From Gracilibacillus orientalis (GTDB lineage: Bacteria > Bacillota > Bacilli > Bacillales > Amphibacillaceae), in contig NZ_FOTR01000001.1 of assembly GCF_900114645.1 (NCBI RefSeq), forward strand, positions 186,001-250,000: a DNA stretch of 64,000 bases, given 5' to 3'. The notes under the pieces were generated by a model that saw only the letters and a program-made list of their open reading frames with translations, did no database searches and had not been told where the DNA came from. Below, piece by piece: positions 56,876 through 64,000 of the stretch; the first letter of the stretch is position 1, and each line of letters opens with the position of its first letter. The translations under genes were made by a program, and so were the position numbers.

Positions 56876-59800
56876 CTAATTGAACATAATATCCAAGTCC
56901 TCCTGAGTCATACCATTTACTCTGAAATCTGAAGGGGTATATTCTCTTTCCAGCTTAGTAAGACAGTGATCGAAAATCTCTAATAAAACAGTAATATATT
57001 TATTAATAAGGTATTCTGCTTTCTCTTTTTTTAGAGTATGTTGATTATAGGTAAAGGATAGTTCTAGCTTTTCGTCAACTAGAATTGCCATTACGTCTAA
57101 AAGAGCAGTCATTTCGTTGCTTTCATCACTATCTAGACCGAATTTAACATTAGAAATATTATTTTCTTTATCTTTTAGAAAATCATTAAAATCACCAATA
57201 TAGTTAAATCGTATATATTTTTTAAAGTCACCATCTATTTCATTTTTTAAATATCTAAGAATACTATAGTTAAATCCTTTATTAGGTACTTGTCTTAACT
57301 GTTCTTTGATAGACATCATCTTACTTTCTAGTGAATTCTGATCAACAGTAAAATATGCAGGGAATATGCTAGTAAACCAACCAACAGTCCTTGATACATC
57401 CAATGATTCAAGGAAATTCTCACGCCCATGTCTTTCCAACTCTATGATGACCTCATTGCTATCACTAAATTTATTTAACGTCAATACAAGTCCTATTACC
57501 AATAATTCATTTACATCGATATTATATATATCATTTGCCTTTTGTATGGGATCAATAATTCTTGTTCTATCCATACTTGTTTTTATGGTAATAGAATTGG
57601 CATTTGTACTATTTTCTTTTTCAGCAGAAAGAACTAGAGTATCTAAGTCCTTGTTCAAGATTGATGTCCAATAATCTTTTTCCTCTTTAAACTCTTGTTT
57701 ACTATACTCTACTAAGTGGTTCGCCCATTTCTTATAAGAATTTGTTTTTAAATATGGAATGATACTTTCATTATTATTAATACCATCGATCACTGCAAAA
57801 AAGTCTTCTATGAGAATGCGCCACGAGAAACCATCAACCATTAAATGATGAGCAATAAATAATAAAGCTTGGCCTCTTTCGCCTAAATCAAATACCTTCA
57901 CTCTAAAATTAAGGTTATTTTCTAAATTAAAATCTGTTTCTAAACTATTTGATATTACTTCATCTTGAGTAACTTGATTTCTTTCACTTAAATCTAAATA
58001 ATCAACTACATCAATATCTACTAAATTTAAATCCTTATAATATAAGGTTGCTTTTTCTCTGTCATAGTTAACACGTAACATATCATGGTATTCAATTAGG
58101 TGATTTACTGTTTCTTTAATTTTGTCTAAATTTAATGCTTTTGAAATTTCCAGTAATACATATTGATTGTAATGATTATCATTCTTAAAATTTTGATTAA
58201 AAAACCAATTGGTAATAGGAGTATTAGTGATCTTTCCAGCATATTCGTCTTTATTAATTAGGTTGCTTTTTTGTTTTTTAATTATATATTTGGGAATATC
58301 TGCTAATTTATCACTTAAAAGAATATTATTTACCTTAAGTTCCATATCAAGGCTTCTCAATTTTCCAACTATCTGTATAGCTTTTATAGAGTCACCGCCT
58401 AATTGAAAAAAGTTATCGTTCATACTAACTTTCTTTAGGTTCAATACATCCCCTATTACTTTGAGTAATTCCTTTTCTAAGTCCGTAACCCCATCTACAT
58501 AATTTTCATTAAGATTAACTTTAGGTAATAGGGAAAAATCAATTTTCCCATTACTTGTAAGAGGGAATTCATCTATACATATATAATTATTAGGTATCAT
58601 AAATTGAGGCAGAAATTGAGATAGCCATTTTTTTATCTCTAAATTTTCAAATTGTTTTTCTGCGATTATATATGCTGTAAGAATATTAGGATTATTATTA
58701 AGTACAACAACATCTTTGACATACTTATTTTCTAAGATGCAACTCTCAATTTCCGCGATTTCAATTCGATGTCCACGTATTTTCACCTGACTATCTGCTC
58801 TACCTAAATATTCGATATTTCCATCAGCTAGGTACGTTCCGATATCACCTGTTTTGTACATTCGTTGTCCATTTATAAAGGGATTAGTTAAAAATCTCTC
58901 CTTAGTTAACTCTTCTTGATTTAAGTAACCTTTTGATACTCCATCTCCAGAAATATAGATTTCTCCTGGTATACCATTAGGCAAGACATCTAAATCTTTA
59001 TTTAGAATATATATCTGAACATTGTCAGCCGGATATCCTATTGGCACTGATTTCCTTAAATATTCTACAGGCTTATACTTATACCACATACAACCAACAA
59101 CAGTCTCGGTTGGTCCATATTCATTATATATATCAATATTCTTATTAAAGCTTTCATATATTTCGGATGCCAAAGTAGTCTTTAAATCTTCTCCACCTAC
59201 TACAAATGTTCTAACAGAACTATTCTCATAATTCAGGTCTTTTAATAAGGATAGATGGGATGGTGTTAGTTTAATTAAAGTAGATTTATTTTCTTTAAGA
59301 ACCTTATAAAGAATAAATTCATTGTCTCCATTATGATAAATTCTAATGGAAGTGCTAGAAATTAAAGGTGTAAAGATTGAAGTAATAGTTAAATCAAATG
59401 ATATGGAAGAATACAATGCAAAAATTTCCTTATCATCTTTCACATATTTTCTCTTAGCCCAGGATAAATAGTTCATTAATCCCTTTTGTTCGACCAAAAC
59501 ACCCTTAGGCTTTCCAGTGGATCCGGATGTATAGATTATATAAGCAATATCTTCTGGACTCTCCAGCTCGTTTAAGTTGTTTTTGGAATATGACTCTAAT
59601 GTCATTCCTTTTAAATTTACTATTGATCCTTCAAAATCGACATTTGTAATAACATCAATATCTGCTAATAGAATTCCACTATTGGAATCATTCAGTATAT
59701 ATTCTATTCTTCCACTAGGATAACTTGGATCAATCGGTACATACGTTCCTCCTGATTTTAGTATACCTAGTATACCTATAATTAGTTCAAAAGAATGCGC

Positions 59801-61336
59801 TGTCATAATTGCAACATTTGAACCTTTATTTACACCGACTTCTTTAAGATAATTGGCCAGTTGGTTAGACTTCTCATTCAACTGTCGATATGTTAAATAT
59901 TCATTCTCTAAATATAAGGCTATTTTCTCGGGATTACTTTTCACTTGCAATTCAAAAATTTCTTGGACCGTGCTACTACTTGGATAAGTATAGTTAGTCG
60001 AATTAAAGGTGAATATCTTTTGGAAACGTTCGTTATCATCTAGTAAGTGTATATCTTTAAAATGAGTGTTCGGTGAGTCGATAACTTGTCTAATAATATT
60101 TTGTATACATTCATACATATTAATAATATCTTCTTCTAAATACTCACTCAGCTTATAATCAAAGGAAAATATAATGTCATTTTTCTCTTCTTTAATTACT
60201 AGTTGTAAGGGATAATTCTGGTGCCCACTATAATACTCTTCAATCTCCAATTCGATTCCTTCTATATTGGAGGTAAATTCAGAATTATAGCAGTTAACAG
60301 ACATAGTAAACAAACTATCAAACCCTCTTTTGTTTAATTCTAAGTCCTTTATAAGTAAATCATACGGATATCTCTGATTTCTGTAACAGTTTTTCATTTC
60401 CTTCTTAACGGCTATTAATAATTCAGTAAATGGACTCTCATTATTTACTGTAAACCTAAAGGGCATGGTACTAGTAAACATGCCAACTAAACTTTTTTCA
60501 GCCTTTCCTAAACGATTAAATATAGGAGTACCAATAGTAATATCATCCTGATTGCTGGTTTTACCTAAATAAATAAGTGCACATGTTAAGATAAAATCAT
60601 TTAAAGTATAATTATTATCTTTTAAATATTTTTTAAGTTGAATTGAGATGTTTTGTTCAGCAATAAAATTTTTCCTATTTCCCTCGAGTTTTTCTGAAGA
60701 CTTATACAAAAACTCCGTATTTAAATCACTAAATTTGTGATTCCAATATGTTTTATTTTTAGAATATCTTTCCGAGTTTATATATTCATCTTCACTTTTT
60801 ATAAAATCTAAATAGGAAGACTTCGAAGTTATTGGTTTATCCGATCGAATCAACTTGTGATAATTTTCACATATTTGTCTTTCAATAAGAGCTATAGACC
60901 ACCCATCGGCAATTATATGATGAATAGCTAATACAAAGCCGTATTCATTATTACTCTTTTTATATATAGCAAAATAATATAGTTTATTATCTTCCAGTTC
61001 AAATCTTTTTTTAAATATCTCTTTTACCCAAGTGCGCAATTCATTTTCTGAATGTTTTATTGTGGTGAAATCAAAAAAGTCTATATCCTCGTAATCATAA
61101 TTCCTGATGAACTGATAGAGATCCCCTTCCATTTCACGGAAATTTAATCGAAGTCCCTCATTATTTTGAATGGTAATATTAATAGCTCTTTCTAATTTTT
61201 CAACCTCAATTGGACCTTTAAAATTTAATGTACCTCCAATAGTATGTAATGGAGAATCAGTGTAAATCTTATCAATGTATCCAATCCTTTTCTGTGGATG
61301 TGTTAATCTGTAATATTTATTCTGCTCTTCTCCCAT
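56876..61336 (-). CDS. Nonribosomal peptide synthetase, C-A-T-E starter-like module (Asn pocket)
   Basis: About 1486 residues. The C domain begins LTHPQKRIGYIDKIYTDSPL, a pattern of lipo-initiating starter C domains, with HHIIADG as active motif. The A domain (YTSGSTGKPKG near 605) has pocket residues D-L-T-K-V-G-E-V-G-K, nine of ten to the asparagine code. The T domain has GGDSIKA near 977. The E domain shows PITNWFF, HHLMVDGFSW near 1164, RTVGWFTSIFP and FNYIGDF, so it is a full epimerase. Predicted product: N-acyl-D-Asn on the carrier. ATG 61336 has GAAAGG nine bases upstream; the ATG at 61360 overlaps the preceding stop. Confidence 0.93.
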   Translation of the reverse strand: MGEEQNKYYRLTHPQKRIGYIDKIYTDSPLHTIGGTLNFKGPIEVEKLERAINITIQNNEGLRLNFREMEGDLYQFIRNYDYEDIDFFDFTTIKHSENELRTWVKEIFKKRFELEDNKLYYFAIYKKSNNEYGFVLAIHHIIADGWSIALIERQICENYHKLIRSDKPITSKSSYLDFIKSEDEYINSERYSKNKTYWNHKFSDLNTEFLYKSSEKLEGNRKNFIAEQNISIQLKKYLKDNNYTLNDFILTCALIYLGKTSNQDDITIGTPIFNRLGKAEKSLVGMFTSTMPFRFTVNNESPFTELLIAVKKEMKNCYRNQRYPYDLLIKDLELNKRGFDSLFTMSVNCYNSEFTSNIEGIELEIEEYYSGHQNYPLQLVIKEEKNDIIFSFDYKLSEYLEEDIINMYECIQNIIRQVIDSPNTHFKDIHLLDDNERFQKIFTFNSTNYTYPSSSTVQEIFELQVKSNPEKIALYLENEYLTYRQLNEKSNQLANYLKEVGVNKGSNVAIMTAHSFELIIGILGILKSGGTYVPIDPSYPSGRIEYILNDSNSGILLADIDVITNVDFEGSIVNLKGMTLESYSKNNLNELESPEDIAYIIYTSGSTGKPKGVLVEQKGLMNYLSWAKRKYVKDDKEIFALYSSISFDLTITSIFTPLISSTSIRIYHNGDNEFILYKVLKENKSTLIKLTPSHLSLLKDLNYENSSVRTFVVGGEDLKTTLASEIYESFNKNIDIYNEYGPTETVVGCMWYKYKPVEYLRKSVPIGYPADNVQIYILNKDLDVLPNGIPGEIYISGDGVSKGYLNQEELTKERFLTNPFINGQRMYKTGDIGTYLADGNIEYLGRADSQVKIRGHRIEIAEIESCILENKYVKDVVVLNNNPNILTAYIIAEKQFENLEIKKWLSQFLPQFMIPNNYICIDEFPLTSNGKIDFSLLPKVNLNENYVDGVTDLEKELLKVIGDVLNLKKVSMNDNFFQLGGDSIKAIQIVGKLRSLDMELKVNNILLSDKLADIPKYIIKKQKSNLINKDEYAGKITNTPITNWFFNQNFKNDNHYNQYVLLEISKALNLDKIKETVNHLIEYHDMLRVNYDREKATLYYKDLNLVDIDVVDYLDLSERNQVTQDEVISNSLETDFNLENNLNFRVKVFDLGERGQALLFIAHHLMVDGFSWRILIEDFFAVIDGINNNESIIPYLKTNSYKKWANHLVEYSKQEFKEEKDYWTSILNKDLDTLVLSAEKENSTNANSITIKTSMDRTRIIDPIQKANDIYNIDVNELLVIGLVLTLNKFSDSNEVIIELERHGRENFLESLDVSRTVGWFTSIFPAYFTVDQNSLESKMMSIKEQLRQVPNKGFNYSILRYLKNEIDGDFKKYIRFNYIGDFNDFLKDKENNISNVKFGLDSDESNEMTALLDVMAILVDEKLELSFTYNQHTLKKEKAEYLINKYITVLLEIFDHCLTKLEREYTPSDFRVNGMTQEDLDIMFN

Positions 61337-61360
61337 AATAATCATCCTTTCTAACATCAT

Positions 61361-62047
61361 TTATTCTAATAATGTTCTATTTAAGATATCAGAAATTTGT
61401 TCTATATTATCGTTAATATAGAAATGATTTCCTTCTAATTCATACACGGTTGATTTACCTTGGGAATGTGATTGCCAATCTAGCATATCTTCAAATTTCA
61501 ACACCTCTTCATTACCATATAGAAGAGTTATATCACATAAAATTTGGTTAGCCTTTTTGCTATAAGTATAAGAATTTATTAGCTCAAAATCATTTCTTAT
61601 AATCGGTAAATAGATGTCTAAAAACTCCTCATTTTGTAAAAGCTCTTCTTGAGTCCCCCCAAGGTTTCTAATCCTATTTATTAAGTCCTGGTCAGTTAAC
61701 TTCTTTATAAGATTATTCCTTTTATTATGAGGTGCTTTATAACTTGAGAAAAAGAGGTGTTTAGGTTTTTTCATGTTTGACTCTTGAATTTTGTAATAGA
61801 GTTCATAGGCAATCAGACTTCCCATGCTATGTCCAAAAATGGCATAATCACTATCAGTGTTATCCGATATATAGCCATAAACATCCTCGATTACTTCTTC
61901 AAAATTAGAATAGAAAGGCTCATTGAATCGTTTTCCTCTCCCTTTTAATTCTATAGGCTCTAAAACAATCTTATCACTTAAATAATTTTTCCATTTATAA
62001 TAAGCTGAGGCGCTTCCTCCGGCATATGGTAAACAAAATAATCTCAA
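61361..62047 (-). CDS. Type II thioesterase (SrfAD-like)
   Basis: 228 residues. The alpha/beta-hydrolase motifs are LPYAGGSASAYYKW (oxyanion region), nucleophile GHSMGSLIAYELY and C-terminal histidine in ELEGNHFYI. Stand-alone thioesterases of this family clear wrongly loaded carrier domains in NRPS lines; here it could also release product because no TE domain is fused to the visible NRPS. Its stop is immediately followed by the next gene's start region, and the PPTase gene ends five bases upstream. Confidence 0.9.
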   Translation of the reverse strand: MRLFCLPYAGGSASAYYKWKNYLSDKIVLEPIELKGRGKRFNEPFYSNFEEVIEDVYGYISDNTDSDYAIFGHSMGSLIAYELYYKIQESNMKKPKHLFFSSYKAPHNKRNNLIKKLTDQDLINRIRNLGGTQEELLQNEEFLDIYLPIIRNDFELINSYTYSKKANQILCDITLLYGNEEVLKFEDMLDWQSHSQGKSTVYELEGNHFYINDNIEQISDILNRTLLE

Positions 62048-62052
62048 GATTA

Positions 62053-62787
62053 TTACCCCTTCTCCTGTTGTAAATAAATATTATTAAAATGGCTAATTAA
62101 TTCTTTTTGATCAACTGTTATAATATTTGGTTTTACAATATCCTTTCCAGAACAAACAGCAATTTTATATCCAGGTATTACATTATATTGAAACAGACTT
62201 TTGTAGTAGTCATTCTGGTAGTTCCCATTAACTACAGAAATATTGCCTTCTAAAGATATATTTATAGAGAAATCTTTTAAGGAGAGCGATAATCCTAACC
62301 CGCAACATTTAATATAACTCTCCTTCAAAGTCCATATTTCATAAAATTTATCTAATCTATTATTTGAATCACTATTAATATACTTACATTCTTCATTTGT
62401 AAAAAAGGCAGTTGATATTTCTTCAACATTTAAAGGTTTAATCTCCTCAATATCACAACCAACATCATTATCATTAATTGCGCACATTACATAATTCCCG
62501 GAATGGGAGATATTAAAATGAAAAGAAGGAAAGCCCTTAAGAGAAGGCTTTCCATACAGATTTTTTTCAAAATAAATTTCTTTATTTTCTATCCCTATTT
62601 TTCCCATGATAAGATACCTGATGAGAACTTCTCCAACTGTTGTACGTAATTTGTCCTCAGATTTAATAAACCTTTGAACTCTTTTACTTTTTTCAGAGTC
62701 CATTAGTGGATAAAGATTTGAAAGTTCCCCATCAGCTAAACTGGTGATTTTGACTAAGTATATATCCATAATGCTATTGAATAACAT
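62053..62787 (-). CDS. Sfp-type 4'-phosphopantetheinyl transferase
   Basis: 244 residues. Diagnostic motifs are FHFNISHSGNYVMCAI, VGCDIEEIKPL and the WTLKESYIKCCGLGLSL stretch, with the metal-binding D and E and the catalytic K-E-S-Y. It converts apo T domains of the NRPS into the holo form by moving phosphopantetheine from CoA. Its place inside the cluster makes the locus self-sufficient for carrier activation. No strong ribosome site is seen; the start is coupled to the preceding gene, three bases away. Confidence 0.93.
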   Translation of the reverse strand: MLFNSIMDIYLVKITSLADGELSNLYPLMDSEKSKRVQRFIKSEDKLRTTVGEVLIRYLIMGKIGIENKEIYFEKNLYGKPSLKGFPSFHFNISHSGNYVMCAINDNDVGCDIEEIKPLNVEEISTAFFTNEECKYINSDSNNRLDKFYEIWTLKESYIKCCGLGLSLSLKDFSINISLEGNISVVNGNYQNDYYKSLFQYNVIPGYKIAVCSGKDIVKPNIITVDQKELISHFNNIYLQQEKG

Positions 62788-62789
62788 TT

Positions 62790-63614
62790 TTATGAATTTT
62801 TTGAGTTATCGAAAAAGAATTCCGAAATCATTTTAAAAAAAAGCTCTGGAGATTCCAGGTTAGCTAAATGTGCAGCATCAGGTATTGTAATCCTTTTAAC
62901 AGAAGGAAGTTCTTTACTCATTAGCTCAGATATATCATGAAAATCTTGAACATCATACTTACCATTAATAATTAGTACAGGGACTCGAATATCTTTTATC
63001 TGTAAGATGTTATCTTCCGTTTCTATTTCTTCGCAAGGATGATCTGGTTCAGGCTTAGTTAAAGATTTTATCTGCATATCAATAACTAATTGTTTCACAT
63101 CTGAATTGATAAGTTCAGGGTCCCTATTTCTTAGTATCCATGTTTCATAGTTAAACTGTGCTGTTTCTTCTATTTTACCTTCTTGTAATAATTTTTCTTC
63201 TCCTTCTTCATATTCTTGGAGGTAAGACGAGTCTTCCCATCCACTTAAAGCTGGAGACAAAAGTGCTAAACTCAGACATTTTTCTGGGTTCTCTAGATAA
63301 AAATCAATAGCTATTTTCCCACCAAATGAAGCTGCTAAAATATGAGTATGGTTAATGTCTAGGTGTGTAAGAAGTTCATTAATAATATTACTATAAGAGT
63401 AATTTACTCCAGTGAAATCACTTGATCCATAGCCAGGAAGATCAAGCCTAACTACCCGATATTTTTCTGATAATAAGTGAAATTCTTTATCCCACATACG
63501 TGAATCTGCAATTCCAGCATGAAGTAATAATAAATTTTCACCAGTACCTTTTGAGTGAAAATAAATATTAGCTCCCGTAGCATTAAGAATCCCTTTTACT
63601 TCATTTGTTTGCAT
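62790..63614 (-). CDS. Alpha/beta hydrolase of the NRPS cluster
   Basis: 274 residues. Features are LLLLHAGIADSRMWDKEFHLL, VRLDLPGYGSSDF, the nucleophile elbow AASFGGKIAIDFY, aspartate in NGKYDVQDFH and histidine in DAAHLANLESPE. This is the classical esterase/C-C hydrolase-like fold without a signal peptide. Possible roles are product release, editing or cleavage of a tailoring group; nothing in the sequence decides. GGAGG precedes the ATG; it follows the NRPS that runs off the window by about 110 bases. Confidence 0.85.
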   Translation of the reverse strand: MQTNEVKGILNATGANIYFHSKGTGENLLLLHAGIADSRMWDKEFHLLSEKYRVVRLDLPGYGSSDFTGVNYSYSNIINELLTHLDINHTHILAASFGGKIAIDFYLENPEKCLSLALLSPALSGWEDSSYLQEYEEGEEKLLQEGKIEETAQFNYETWILRNRDPELINSDVKQLVIDMQIKSLTKPEPDHPCEEIETEDNILQIKDIRVPVLIINGKYDVQDFHDISELMSKELPSVKRITIPDAAHLANLESPELFFKMISEFFFDNSKNS

Positions 63615-63722
63615 AGTATACTAACCTCCACTTTATATTTATAAATAAATAATGAGCAATACTTAAAACATGAATAAGGTAAGGCTATCTCTATATAAGA
63701 AACGACCTCACATATAACTTGC

Positions 63723-64000
63723 TTATAATTTCAGTCTTTTTAATATACTCTCAGCACTTTCTCCCTTTTCCATCCTATTTAATAATTCAATAGCTTCATT
63801 TTCGTCTAACAATTCAATAGCAGCTATTAAATTATCCTTTGCTTCAATATCTTTCATAATAAACCTAGCTACTGACTCAACTGTTGGATTCTCAAAAAAG
63901 TCTCTAAATCCTAATGTGTAACTAAATTCTCTCTCAATTTCAATAATTAATTTATTAACAAGTAAAGAATGGCCACCTATATCAAAAAAGTTATTATTCA
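63723..64000 (-). CDS. Nonribosomal peptide synthetase, C-terminal end only (gene continues beyond window)
   Basis: The open frame entering from the right edge reads NNFFDIGGHSLLVNKLIIEI, the serine-bearing core of a T domain, followed by FRDFFENPTVESVARFI. After the T domain come about 45 charged residues (ELLDENEAIELLNRMEKGES to the stop at 63723), predicted to form helices, as seen in C-terminal docking tails of NRPS and PKS lines. No E or TE domain follows. Being upstream of all other cluster genes here, it is probably an early or main assembly-line protein. Its substrate cannot be told. Confidence 0.88.
   Translation of the reverse strand, partial: NNNFFDIGGHSLLVNKLIIEIEREFSYTLGFRDFFENPTVESVARFIMKDIEAKDNLIAAIELLDENEAIELLNRMEKGESAESILKRLKL

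Overview
The window looks like chromosomal DNA from a low-GC, Gram-positive, spore-former-type member of the Bacillaceae (Oceanobacillus/Gracilibacillus/Virgibacillus-like; this is an inference). The evidence is strong GGAGG-type ribosome sites, frequent GTG/TTG starts, and a gene order from about 1 to 41 kb that follows the Bacillus subtilis yit/fab/opp/yjb neighbourhood. The two window edges cut a prpE-like gene (left) and a large NRPS gene (right).

Layout. (1) 0-8.9 kb: prpE, rluD-type synthase, NAD kinase, RelQ-type alarmone synthetase, CYTH protein, truncated haemoglobin, spxH/yjbH, pepF, coiA. (2) 9-15 kb: DHA2 drug exporter, mecA, spx, GNAT protein, secreted glycosidase-like protein. 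(3) 15-25.6 kb: oppABCDF, aldehyde dehydrogenase, trpS, yjbA. (4) 26-31 kb: fabH-fabF behind a FapR-like box, med, yjzD-like, uppP. (5) 31-42 kb: yitW, yitV, yitU, DUF3813, Nfu-N, BsuPI lipoprotein, yitT, degV, then SDR, DinB, zinc-ribbon, MATE and macrolide-phosphotransferase genes. (6) 42.8-47.6 kb: a scrap zone with an orphan gene, a cut IS3 element, a broken sce7726-like gene, a RES-domain gene with an in-frame stop, and a decayed IS21 element. (7) 47.6-64 kb: an AT-rich, single-strand nonribosomal peptide locus running off the right edge.

The most notable content is region 7. Three genes resemble the SbnI/SbnB/SbnA set that makes L-2,3-diaminopropionate (Dap) from serine. One NRPS is a C-A-T-E module whose A-domain pocket reads as asparagine and whose C domain looks like a lipo-initiating starter, so it should make N-acyl-D-Asn. 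Next to it is one 1028-residue polypeptide joining a secreted S12 (beta-lactamase-fold) peptidase, extra membrane helices and a complete ABC exporter half-molecule. Together these match the N-acyl-D-Asn prodrug logic known from colibactin (ClbP), xenocoumacin (XcnG) and especially zwittermicin (ZmaM, peptidase plus ABC transporter). A second NRPS (C-A-T, isoleucine-like pocket), a type II thioesterase, a Sfp-type PPTase and an alpha/beta hydrolase complete the visible part. The inferred product is a Dap-containing peptide made as an inactive acyl-D-Asn precursor and unmasked during export. Its structure cannot be deduced because the upstream NRPS lies outside the window.

Smaller points of interest are several dispersed or structured intergenic repeats, two related palindromes near the drug-exporter and oppA promoters, and a hairpin that would hide the coiA ribosome site.
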